64,000 nt of DNA, from the NCBI GenBank assembly GCA_905176665.1, contig CAJINA010000021.1:28086-92085 (forward strand). Direction: 5' to 3'. Below are positions 27,917-35,543 of this stretch, one piece after another (within the stretch, counting starts at the first letter, position 1; every line of letters starts with the position of its first letter). The DNA is from Olavius algarvensis Delta 4 endosymbiont. GTDB taxonomy: Bacteria > Desulfobacterota > Desulfobacteria > Desulfobacterales > CAJINA01. Below the pieces are notes generated by a model. The model was not told the DNA's origin. It saw nothing but the letters and a program-made list of their open reading frames with translations, and searched no databases. A program made the position numbers and the translations under genes.

Positions 27917-29710
27917 ATGAAAGTAAACTTTTGGGGAACCCGGGGTTCTATTGCCAAGCCGGGTCCATCGACACTTCGCTTCGGGGGCAACACCTCTTGC
28001 GTGGAAGTTCGCTCTGCCTCCGGAACCCTTGTAATTCTCGATTGCGGCACCGGGGCGCACGGTCTGGGCCAGGCGCTCTTAAAAGCGGGCCCTCATCCCC
28101 TGAGGGGGCATATCCTCATTACCCATACCCATTGGGACCACATCCAGGGCTTCCCTTTCTTTACGCCCCTATTCGTGCCCGGCAACCGATGGGATGTATA
28201 TGGCCCTTCCGGTTTGGGCCCATCCCTGCGCGACGCCCTGGCCGGACAGATGCAGTACACCTACTTTCCCGTCACATTGGATGGCCTCGGCGCCACCATC
28301 CGGTACCACGATTTGGTTGAGGGCCAATTTGAGATCGATGATATCACGGTCTACACCCGTTATATGAACCACCCGGCTTTAACGCTGGGGTATCGACTGG
28401 AGGCCGATGGTGTTTCGGTCGTATATGCCTGCGATCATGAACCGCATACCCGGCGGTATGCCCTGGGTGATGGGGTAATGGGTGCCCAGGATCAGAGTCA
28501 TGTCGAATTTATGAAGAAGGCCGATCTAGTCATTCACGACGCTCAGTACACATCAGAAGAGTATGACGAGAAGATTGGCTGGGGGCATACCCCGGTGGAG
28601 TGTGCGGTTGATATGTGTCGCGCGGCCGAGGCCAGGCGATTAGCCTTGACCCACCACGATCCGCTGCGTGACGATGCCGGGGTCGATGGCGCCTGTGAAC
28701 AGGCCTGCGCCAGCCAGCTACCCGCTTGCCGATCTCTTGAGGTTTTTGCAGCCGCAGAAGGCATGGCGCTGGAATTGGAAAGCACGTCTCCTGAACGCGA
28801 CTCGGTGGAGTCCACCCAGGCGCTGCAAAACGCCGCTATTCAGCCGGCGTTGACATCCAAACTCGTCTTGATCGCGGTGGCGGACACCGGCCTGGCAACG
28901 ACCCTGCAGCATGCCGTGCGGGCCGATCATCTGGAGGTCGCAACAGCGGCTACCTTGGATGAGGTGAAGGCGGCAATCCGTAAGACACTCCCGGTCCTTG
29001 TCCTTCTCGACGGCCAAATATCGGGCGGCGATGCGGTATCGGCATGCCGGGCCATACGGGAACTGGACGTCGACCGTATTGATGAACTGCCGCTGGTTGT
29101 GGTTACTGATTCGGATACCGATATTCCTTCCGAGTCTGCCGTAACCGATTGGCTGGTTCATCCATTTTCTCTTGAATACACCCGGACTCGGGTGCGCGCC
29201 TGGGTCATGCGCGGTGCCTGTAACTGGCAGCGGGCAGCGCTGCCAGTAGATGAATCTCGGCGGCTGGCAGCCATCGAAGCTCTGCAGATTCTCGACTCGG
29301 AGCCGGAAGAAAGGTTCGATCAGATCACCAGGATAGCGGCAGCCGCTTTCGATGTCCCGATCGCCCTGGTGTCTGTTGTCGACCGGGAGCGCCAGTGGTT
29401 CAAATCTCGGTTCGGTTTAGCGGCCACCCAAACACCACGTGACCAGGCCTTCTGCGCCCATGCTATCCTGGATTCCGATGTCATGGTTGTCCGGGATACG
29501 CTCCGCGATACCCGCTTTGCCGATAATCCGCTGGTAACCGGAGACCCGCGCATTCGTTTTTATGCCGGTTATCCCCTTAGTTTGCCCGACGGCAGTTTCG
29601 TCGGGACCTTATGTCTGATAGATACTCGGCCGCGGGATTTGGACGACGTGAAGATAGACCTGCTGCGCTCACTGGGGAAACTGGTCGAGCGCGAAATGGG
29701 CGCTGGGTAG
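27917..29710 (+). CDS. Fusion of MBL-fold hydrolase, degenerate receiver and GAF domain
   Basis: A 597-residue three-domain protein. Residues 1-~275 are a metallo-beta-lactamase fold (MKVNFWGTRGSIAKPG start) with a full metal site: His70, His72, Asp74 and His75 in THTHWDHIQG, His152, Asp208 in VIHDAQY and His246. Such proteins resemble RNase Z-like or cyclic-nucleotide phosphodiesterase enzymes. Residues ~316-430 are receiver-like, with a possible phospho-acceptor Asp365 (VLVLLDGQIS), but only one acid at the N-terminal acidic site and His in place of the conserved Lys (LVHPF, His415). Residues ~455-590 are a GAF domain (EERFDQITRIAAAAFDVPIA ... GSFVGTLCLIDTRP). It may be a signal-controlled hydrolase. 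AAGGGG lies 8 bases before this ATG. Confidence 0.88.
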   Translation: MKVNFWGTRGSIAKPGPSTLRFGGNTSCVEVRSASGTLVILDCGTGAHGLGQALLKAGPHPLRGHILITHTHWDHIQGFPFFTPLFVPGNRWDVYGPSGLGPSLRDALAGQMQYTYFPVTLDGLGATIRYHDLVEGQFEIDDITVYTRYMNHPALTLGYRLEADGVSVVYACDHEPHTRRYALGDGVMGAQDQSHVEFMKKADLVIHDAQYTSEEYDEKIGWGHTPVECAVDMCRAAEARRLALTHHDPLRDDAGVDGACEQACASQLPACRSLEVFAAAEGMALELESTSPERDSVESTQALQNAAIQPALTSKLVLIAVADTGLATTLQHAVRADHLEVATAATLDEVKAAIRKTLPVLVLLDGQISGGDAVSACRAIRELDVDRIDELPLVVVTDSDTDIPSESAVTDWLVHPFSLEYTRTRVRAWVMRGACNWQRAALPVDESRRLAAIEALQILDSEPEERFDQITRIAAAAFDVPIALVSVVDRERQWFKSRFGLAATQTPRDQAFCAHAILDSDVMVVRDTLRDTRFADNPLVTGDPRIRFYAGYPLSLPDGSFVGTLCLIDTRPRDLDDVKIDLLRSLGKLVEREMGAG

Positions 29711-30140
29711 CAGCCGTGAAGTGCCTTGCTGGCGCACTGGCGGTCTGAGTTCATTGCCACCAAAAGGGGCGGGTTTCGTTTGGGCGGCAGTTGTCGCTTA
29801 ATGACGGTTCCGATCACAGTGGCTTGACAATGGTTGCTGTTCGGCCCTGGTAATACGGTCGTTATTTTTCATGGGGCATCCCACCGCAACGTTCGGGAGG
29901 CGTTTAGCAGACCAATTTGCCCAGCGGGCCTAAAACGGTAAGCATGGCATACCCCCCCAACCACACCCTGCCCGCTCCCTTAGCCATTACCAAAAACCTG
30001 TATAGCCCGGTGTGTCGCACCCTCGAAAACGGCCGTAAGCGGCTGACGGAATGGCAACCGATGAATGCGTCTTGCGAACCTTGATCGCCGCTGACCAACA
30101 CAGCGCGGTGAAACCTGTTTTGAAGCGCAGGTACAATCGG
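29711..30140. other. 430-bp convergent intergenic stretch
   Basis: Between the convergent MBL-fusion and archease genes. Composition is like the coding regions. I see no terminator with a T-run, no RNA gene and no domain in the short open frames. Confidence 0.35.
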
Positions 30141-30554
30141 TTAAACATCGAAAATGATGCAGGCCTGCCAGCCGCCTGCCATCGGCTCCACCTGAAGTTG
30201 GTGATACGTGACGGCTTTGATCTCGTTAAACATCTCATGCGGAGCACAGCCGGCCTTGTCAACCGGGACGACCGCTTTCAGAGCGTACTCTTTGAGCATG
30301 CCAATGCCCACCGGTCCGAAAACCAGGTTTTTTCCGTTCACCAGGTACAGCAGTTCACGCAGCCAGTTGATCATCAGGTCCGGCCAGTCCCGACCGGTTA
30401 CGTCTACCCGGGTCTGGCCGGTGGCCTTGAAAGACCGCGGGCCGCAGATCTGTTCGGACAGTGCCCGGGCGGTCTCTTCGAAAAGGGCGGTGAGAGAGTC
30501 TGCCTGGCCGAGGACCCCGAGGTCGGCGGTATGGTCGAAAGTCTGGTAAGGCAT
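30141..30554 (-). CDS. Archease, activator of RtcB ligase
   Basis: A 137-residue archease-family protein, the small chaperone-like factor that speeds RtcB guanylylation and lets it work with ATP or dGTP in other organisms. It opens MPYQTFDHTADLGV, the family signature with metal-binding Asp7 and Asp11, has the middle segment WLRELLYLVNG, and ends in the conserved acidic residue (IIFDV) that completes the metal site. Normal length. It follows the MoeA-fusion gene on the same strand, with a perfect 10-bp hairpin in between. rtcB itself is 5 kb away, so the pair is in the neighbourhood but not adjacent. Confidence 0.93.
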   Translation of the reverse strand: MPYQTFDHTADLGVLGQADSLTALFEETARALSEQICGPRSFKATGQTRVDVTGRDWPDLMINWLRELLYLVNGKNLVFGPVGIGMLKEYALKAVVPVDKAGCAPHEMFNEIKAVTYHQLQVEPMAGGWQACIIFDV

Positions 30555-30568
30555 GGCCTGCCTCGATA

Positions 30569-30594
30569 GTGCCCATCCGTTTCTGGATGGGCAC
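30569..30594 (-). other. Intercistronic stem-loop without T-run
   Basis: GTGCCCATCC and GGATGGGCAC form a perfect 10-bp stem with a 6-base loop, between the MoeA-fusion stop and the archease start. No T-run follows on the minus strand, so it is unlikely to be a classical intrinsic terminator; it ends about 15 bases before the archease start codon. Confidence 0.55.
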
Positions 30595-30648
30595 TCTCAA
30601 TGGTTCAATGAAAGGCGTTACATCCGGCAACGTCGCTTTTCAGGGGGG

Positions 30649-32595
30649 TTACGCGTCAGCTCGAATCGTGACTACCGATCCGGTTTTAGCGGTGCTGTAA
30701 CCGCCCAGGGCGGCAACCCGGTCTTTGAATGCCGGTGTAACGATGGTTTCCAGGAGCGTTTGAATACGAGCCGATTCAAAGAACTCGTCCGGAATCACCA
30801 GATCATATTGCTCGGTGACCACCGGGATAAAATCCAACTCGAGGGCCCGGGCGGCGGCAAAAATGCCCAGCCCGACATCCGCGGTTCCGCTCAGCACTGC
30901 GGCGGCTATGGACATGTGGGTGAATTCATCATTGCCGTAACCGTTCAGGCCGCCCGGATCGATACCCAGTTGCGCCAGGCGATAGTCCAGCAGGATCCGG
31001 GTTCCGGAACCCGCTTGCCGGTTGATCATGCTGATATCTTCCCGGGCCAGGTCGCTTATGTCGCGGATGGCTTTCGGATTGCCCTTGGGAACAATCAACC
31101 CCTGGTTGCGAAATACGAGGTTGACCAGCCTGACATCGCGGCCCGGCAGGTATTTTTGCACGTAAGTGACATTGTAGGTGCCGTCTTCGGTATCCAGCAG
31201 GTGTGAACCCGCCAGGTGGCAGCCGCCTTTTTTGATGGCCATCAGGCCGCCCAGGCTGCCCACGTGGCTGGAGGACAGGGTTAGACCCGGGTGCTCGATC
31301 CGGATATGGTCGGCCAGGATATCCAGGGTGTTGTCATGACTGCCCACCACCACAATTGTATCCCGGATCATGGCCCGGGGTCTCAGCAGTTCGGCCTGGA
31401 CCGGCCGATCGCCGGCGACGCCTTCGGAATTACTGGGTATCCGGATAATGCCGTCCGCTTCCGTCAGGGTAGAGATAGAGCCGGCGCCTCGGGGCAGGGC
31501 AGTGGCCACGATGCGGTCGCCAACGGTGCCGAGTTTCACACGGAGAAATTCTTCCACGCCCAGTTTCGAGGCCAGTTTCCGGGTGGGGAATACGTCGGCG
31601 ACCGGTTTGTCCGGATAAAGGGTTCCCAGCATACGGCAGAGCAAAGGACCGACAAACTGTTCAAAGGCGATAATGGTGGAAACCGGGTACCCGGGCATGC
31701 CAAAAACAGGCTTGCCCTCGATTACGCCTACAATGACCGGTTTGCCCGGCATGATCGTCACACCGTGCACCAGGATTTCACCGAGGTCCGCCATGACCGC
31801 CCGGGCATGGTCTTCCGATCCGGCCGAGGAACCGCCGACGGTCAGGACCATATCAAAATCTCCGGCCATGGCCTTTTTTATGATGTCTCGTATCGCATGG
31901 TGGTCGTCCGATACGATGGCATGGCGTTCGGAAATGCCGCCGCAGGCTTCGATCAGGCCGCCCAGGATATAAGAGTTTGTTTCCAGGATCTGACCCGGCG
32001 CGAGGTTATCAGTGTCGGCCGACTGCCAGTCGACCAATTCAGGCCCGGTGGGCGCAATCAGGACCCGCGGCCGCCGCCGGACGGCCACGGTGAATATCCC
32101 CCCGGCCAGCAAAGCACCCACGCAGTAGGGCGTAATGGTGTGATTCTGGGAGAACAGCAGTTCGGTGGCGACAATGTCCTCGCCCATTTTACGGATATAC
32201 TGCCAGGGAAAAGCGGGTGCTTCGATGGTGACCTCAGCGTCACCGGATTGCTGAACCTGTTCGATCATGATGACGGCATCATATCCGGCCGGAAGGACAT
32301 TGCCGGTATTGATGAAGATTGCCTGGCTGCCGATTGCCAGGGCAATCGGCCGGGTTTCGGAAGCTCCGTAAGTACTGGCGGCCTGCACAGCAATACCATC
32401 CATGGCGGCGGCATGGAAGCCGGGCGAAGATAACCGCGCGAAGACCGGCGCGGCCAGTGTGCGGCCAATGGCATCCGGAACCGCGAGTGTCTCGGTCTCA
32501 TTTATACTGAGGCCGGCAAAACGCCGGGTAACAATTTCGCGAGCTTCGGTAAGTGATTTTTTTTGAAGATATACATTGCGTCGGGATACGGCCAT
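30649..32595 (-). CDS. MoeA molybdenum insertase fused to a periplasmic-binding-like domain
   Basis: A 648-residue fusion. Residues ~1-410 are MoeA: domain III and linker (AMDGIAVQA), MoCF domain with GSSAGSEDHARAVMADLGEILVHGV and PGKPVIVGVIEGKPVFGMPGYPVS, and domain IV. MoeA inserts molybdate into adenylylated molybdopterin. Residues ~420-648 are a cytoplasmic PBP-like domain of the kind related to LysR/ModA binding domains (VVVGSHDNTLDILADHI ... NRQAGSGTRILLDY ... AAAVLSGTADVGLGI). It may sense or hold an oxyanion such as molybdate or tungstate. AAGGA lies 7 bases before the ATG, 63 bases after the preceding moeA, so the two are probably one operon. Confidence 0.92.
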   Translation of the reverse strand: MAVSRRNVYLQKKSLTEAREIVTRRFAGLSINETETLAVPDAIGRTLAAPVFARLSSPGFHAAAMDGIAVQAASTYGASETRPIALAIGSQAIFINTGNVLPAGYDAVIMIEQVQQSGDAEVTIEAPAFPWQYIRKMGEDIVATELLFSQNHTITPYCVGALLAGGIFTVAVRRRPRVLIAPTGPELVDWQSADTDNLAPGQILETNSYILGGLIEACGGISERHAIVSDDHHAIRDIIKKAMAGDFDMVLTVGGSSAGSEDHARAVMADLGEILVHGVTIMPGKPVIVGVIEGKPVFGMPGYPVSTIIAFEQFVGPLLCRMLGTLYPDKPVADVFPTRKLASKLGVEEFLRVKLGTVGDRIVATALPRGAGSISTLTEADGIIRIPSNSEGVAGDRPVQAELLRPRAMIRDTIVVVGSHDNTLDILADHIRIEHPGLTLSSSHVGSLGGLMAIKKGGCHLAGSHLLDTEDGTYNVTYVQKYLPGRDVRLVNLVFRNQGLIVPKGNPKAIRDISDLAREDISMINRQAGSGTRILLDYRLAQLGIDPGGLNGYGNDEFTHMSIAAAVLSGTADVGLGIFAAARALELDFIPVVTEQYDLVIPDEFFESARIQTLLETIVTPAFKDRVAALGGYSTAKTGSVVTIRADA

Positions 32596-32658
32596 TGGTT
32601 TTGTCCTTGCAGGTTGCTCTATTGCAGTGGGCAGGGTTACGATGCGCCGGGCCTATTT

Positions 32659-33888
32659 TCATATGGGGATTACGGACACGGGGATATCTTTGTCCAGACC
32701 TTCCGTGTCACTGTCTATTTCGATCAGGCCGTCAGCCTGGACCATGGTGTTGATCAGGCCGGATTTGCCCAGCAGGGGTTCTGCTTTCAACTTGTCGTTG
32801 TCCTGGATCAGCCGTACCCGGATAAAATCAACCCGACCTTGCGCGGATGGGACGTTGCGCGTCAGACGGGCCGGGATACCCCGGGACCCGGGAAAAAGAT
32901 CCGCCCGGCCATGGATCCGGTTGATGAATGGTTTAACGATTTTTTCAAAAACAACCATCGCTGAAACTACATGGCCCGGCAGCCCCCAGACGGGTTTGCC
33001 GCCTACGCTGGCCAGAATGGTGGGTTTTCCCGGGCTGATGGAAATACCGTGGACCAGCAGTTCACTATCCGGTAGAGAGTTGATAACCTGGATCGTGAAA
33101 TCGCGGGTTCCCACGGAACTGCCCCCGGACAAGATCACCATGTCGCTTTGCGCCAGGGCATCACGGCAGGCTTGCCGCAGGTCTTCAAAGTTATCCCGGA
33201 CAATACCCAGTGGCCTGGGCCGGCACCCTGCTTCAGCCACCATGCCGGCCAGCGAGTAGCTGTTAATATCACGGATCTGACCCGGACCAGGCACTTGAGC
33301 GGTAGGGATTACTTCATCCCCGGTGGAAATAATGGTGATCAGCGGCTGACGGTAAACAGTTGCCGATTCGCGCCCGACCGCCGCCAGGAGTCCGGTTTCA
33401 GCCGCCCGGATTTTCCGGCCGGCCTGCAGGACGGTAGCCCCCTCGGGATAATCTTCGCCGGCCAGGATAACGTGCTGGCCCGGAGCGACACTTTTATAAA
33501 CTTCGATGGTATCGGCATCGACCTCTTCGGTGTGTTCTACCATGACAACTGCATCGGCACCGGCCGGCAGCATCCCACCGGTGGCAATCCTGACTGCTTC
33601 ACCCGGTCCCACCGTTATGTCGGGAACTGCCCCCATGGTAACGGAGCCGGTGACCATTAAATAGGCCGGGTTGGCCTCGGAACTGCCGAACGAGGATGCG
33701 GCCCGGACCGCATACCCATCCATGGTTGACCGGGAGAATCCCGGCAGGTCTTCGGTCGCATCTATGGCTTCCGCGAGTACCCGGCCGGTCGCCTGGTGTG
33801 TCGCCACCACTTCCGTGTCCACCGGCGTAAAGGCCTGCAGGTGTCCGTATACCGTACGGATGTCCACTACTTTGAAGAAATCTTGCAT
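32659..33888 (-). CDS. moeA: Molybdopterin molybdenumtransferase MoeA
   Basis: A 409-residue MoeA of normal length. It has the N-terminal MoeA domain (GFSRSTMDGYAVRAASSF), the second domain with GGMLPAGADAVVMVEHTEE, the MoCF catalytic domain with ILSGGSSVGTRDFT and HGISISPGKPTILASVGGKPVWGLPGH, and the C-terminal domain IV. It catalyses insertion of molybdate into adenylylated molybdopterin. It is the upstream partner of the MoeA-PBP fusion gene; two MoeA proteins suggest a division of labour between molybdenum and tungsten or between different enzymes, as has been shown for archaeal MoeA pairs. No MoaA-E or ModABC genes are in the window. Confidence 0.94.
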   Translation of the reverse strand: MQDFFKVVDIRTVYGHLQAFTPVDTEVVATHQATGRVLAEAIDATEDLPGFSRSTMDGYAVRAASSFGSSEANPAYLMVTGSVTMGAVPDITVGPGEAVRIATGGMLPAGADAVVMVEHTEEVDADTIEVYKSVAPGQHVILAGEDYPEGATVLQAGRKIRAAETGLLAAVGRESATVYRQPLITIISTGDEVIPTAQVPGPGQIRDINSYSLAGMVAEAGCRPRPLGIVRDNFEDLRQACRDALAQSDMVILSGGSSVGTRDFTIQVINSLPDSELLVHGISISPGKPTILASVGGKPVWGLPGHVVSAMVVFEKIVKPFINRIHGRADLFPGSRGIPARLTRNVPSAQGRVDFIRVRLIQDNDKLKAEPLLGKSGLINTMVQADGLIEIDSDTEGLDKDIPVSVIPI

Positions 33889-33950
33889 ACGTTTTCCAGT
33901 CGGTCCAAGTCTTAACGGCCCCCACCCAGGCAGGGCGTCACTTCTGGCGG

Positions 33951-34925
33951 CTACTTATCATAAAGGGTATCCCAGTTCAAACAATTGGGCGGCTTTTGAC
34001 CGGCCAGCCCGGCCAACAGGTTATCCGCGGCCATGCGGGCCATCTTGGTGCGGGTCTCAATGGTGGCACTGCCCACATGCGGCAGCAGAACGACATTGTC
34101 CAACGACAGCAGCCCGGGGGTGACAGCCGGTTCATGTTCGTAGACATCCAGGCCGGCCCCCGCAATCGACCGGTTTTCCAGCGCTGTGCACAGAGCGGCT
34201 TCATCGACCACAGGACCACGTGCGGTGTTGATTAAAAAAGCCTCCGGCCGCATCTGGTCCAGGGCGGCGGCATCGATGAGGTGATGGGTCTGCTCGTTCA
34301 GCGGTACGTGCAGGCTTACATAATCCGAATGGGCCAGCAGCGTCTCCATGTCGGCGTAAGTGGCATTGAGAGCGTGTTCGGTTTCACCCGGCAAGCGCCG
34401 GCGCCCGCTGTAGAGGATGGTCATGTTGAAACCCGCCGCCCGTTTGGCCACCGCCTGCCCAATGCGTCCCATGCCGATGATGCCGAGGGTTTTCCCACTG
34501 ATTTCAGACCCTAAAAAGTGAAACGGGGCCCAGAATTGAAAACGGCTGTCCCGGGTATACCGGTCCCCTGCAACCACCCGGCGGCCGACGGCCAGGATCA
34601 GGGCGAAGGTGATATCGGCGGTTGCATCGGTAAGGACACCGGGGGTGTTGGTCACCGGGATCCCGCGCCGGGTGGCGGCCGCCACATCTATATTATTGAA
34701 ACCGACGCCAAAGTTCGCGATGATTTTCAACCCGGGTGCCCGGTCCAGCAATTCGGCATCGACCGTATCGGTGATCATACACAGCAGGCCATCCTGGCCT
34801 TCTATCTGCTGCAGTACTGCTTCCCGGGGCATGGGGTGATCGGCCCGGTTCGACGCCACCGCGCAGGTTGATGCGATGTCGGCCAAAACCGCATCAGGCA
34901 GGCGTCCGGTTATGAGAACGTTCAT
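33951..34925 (-). CDS. D-isomer-specific 2-hydroxyacid dehydrogenase
   Basis: A 324-residue NAD(P)-dependent dehydrogenase of the glyoxylate/hydroxypyruvate reductase (GhrB/GyaR) branch. The dinucleotide-binding motif is GKTLGIIGMGRIGQAVAKRA. The catalytic triad is visible: Arg in INTARGPVVDE, Glu in GLDVYEHEPAV and His in VVLLPHVGSAT. The residue ending the second strand lies in LYSGRRRLPGE, with Arg residues that would favour NADPH. It reduces a 2-oxoacid to the D-hydroxyacid or the reverse. AAGGA lies 9 bases before the ATG. It is upstream of the moeA pair, probably as a separate unit. Confidence 0.92.
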   Translation of the reverse strand: MNVLITGRLPDAVLADIASTCAVASNRADHPMPREAVLQQIEGQDGLLCMITDTVDAELLDRAPGLKIIANFGVGFNNIDVAAATRRGIPVTNTPGVLTDATADITFALILAVGRRVVAGDRYTRDSRFQFWAPFHFLGSEISGKTLGIIGMGRIGQAVAKRAAGFNMTILYSGRRRLPGETEHALNATYADMETLLAHSDYVSLHVPLNEQTHHLIDAAALDQMRPEAFLINTARGPVVDEAALCTALENRSIAGAGLDVYEHEPAVTPGLLSLDNVVLLPHVGSATIETRTKMARMAADNLLAGLAGQKPPNCLNWDTLYDK

Positions 34926-34947
34926 GCTGGCAATCCTTGGAAAGAGG

Positions 34948-34975
34948 TTGACAATTGGTTGGAAATCCTTAGTAT
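34948..34975 (+). promoter_or_regulatory. Candidate sigma-70 promoter
   Basis: TTGACA (34948-34953), a 16-base spacer and TAGTAT (34970-34975). It points right, about 95 bases before the small Cys/His-rich gene at 35071. The -35 is perfect, the -10 fair. Confidence 0.35.
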
Positions 34976-35070
34976 CAAACGGTTTTCATGTCCTCGCCGC
35001 CCTGCAGACATATCGTGTTAGGATGATGACGGACTTACAATAGCATAGTTCGAAAACCGGAATCAAAACA

Positions 35071-35262
35071 ATGGGAAAATGCGAAAACCACCCGGATGTC
35101 GAGACGGACTTCAAGTGCCTGAAGCATGATATATACCTGTGCCCCGCCTGCAGCCGGTGTAACGATCCGGACTTGTATTGTAAATTCCGCACAGCCTGCC
35201 CGATTGCCTTTATGGAAAAAAGCGGCGATACCTGGGGTGAGGATGAATCGCAAAAACCATGA
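35071..35262 (+). CDS. Small Cys/His-rich zinc-binding-like protein
   Basis: A 63-residue protein with eight Cys and two conserved-looking His in regular spacing: CENHP near the start, FKCLKHDIYLCPACSRCNDP in the middle, and YCKFRTACPI. The C-x2-H/C-x2-H/C-x2-C pattern resembles a B-box or treble-clef zinc finger, so one or two zinc sites are likely. The C-terminal tail is acidic. The regular Cys spacing makes a chance frame unlikely. There is no strong ribosome site, only a GGAA about 10 bases upstream. The function is unknown; the next plus-strand gene is a DEAD-box RNA helicase with its own candidate promoter. Confidence 0.65.
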   Translation: MGKCENHPDVETDFKCLKHDIYLCPACSRCNDPDLYCKFRTACPIAFMEKSGDTWGEDESQKP

Positions 35263-35321
35263 GGACTTCCAGGCAAATCCTGCCGCGATACTTTATCTTA
35301 AGGACCTTTCAAGGCCCGGGG

Positions 35322-35349
35322 TTGCAAAACAATGAAAATAATGTATAAT
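35322..35349 (+). promoter_or_regulatory. Candidate sigma-70 promoter of the helicase gene
   Basis: TTGCAA (35322-35327), a 16-base spacer and a perfect TATAAT (35344-35349). It would give the DEAD-box helicase mRNA a leader of about 190 bases; long leaders are usual for cold-induced helicase genes. Confidence 0.5.
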
Positions 35350-35543
35350 CGATAGGTTAACTGGATAAAGCCCGGTTCGGCGGCAGCTTTCGAAAGCCTT
35401 GCGTGACGCGCCCGGGCGCACCGACCGGTGCAGGTATGGCTGGCGGTAATTATAACATACTGAATATATAAGAAAGATTCCATTGCGCCCGTGAGGGCAA
35501 AAGGGGCGACAGCAGTAGGAACGCCCGCCCCCACAGGAAACAC

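Noticed and set aside
29817..29860. TTGACA near 29824 as a promoter
   Set aside because: The nearest -10-like word lies about 21 bases away, too far, and no gene follows in that direction before the convergent archease gene.
31291..32433. A 380-codon plus-strand frame opposite the MoeA fusion
   Set aside because: It is a shadow of a real gene. Its composition is biased to Gly, Asp, His and Arg and it shows no motif.
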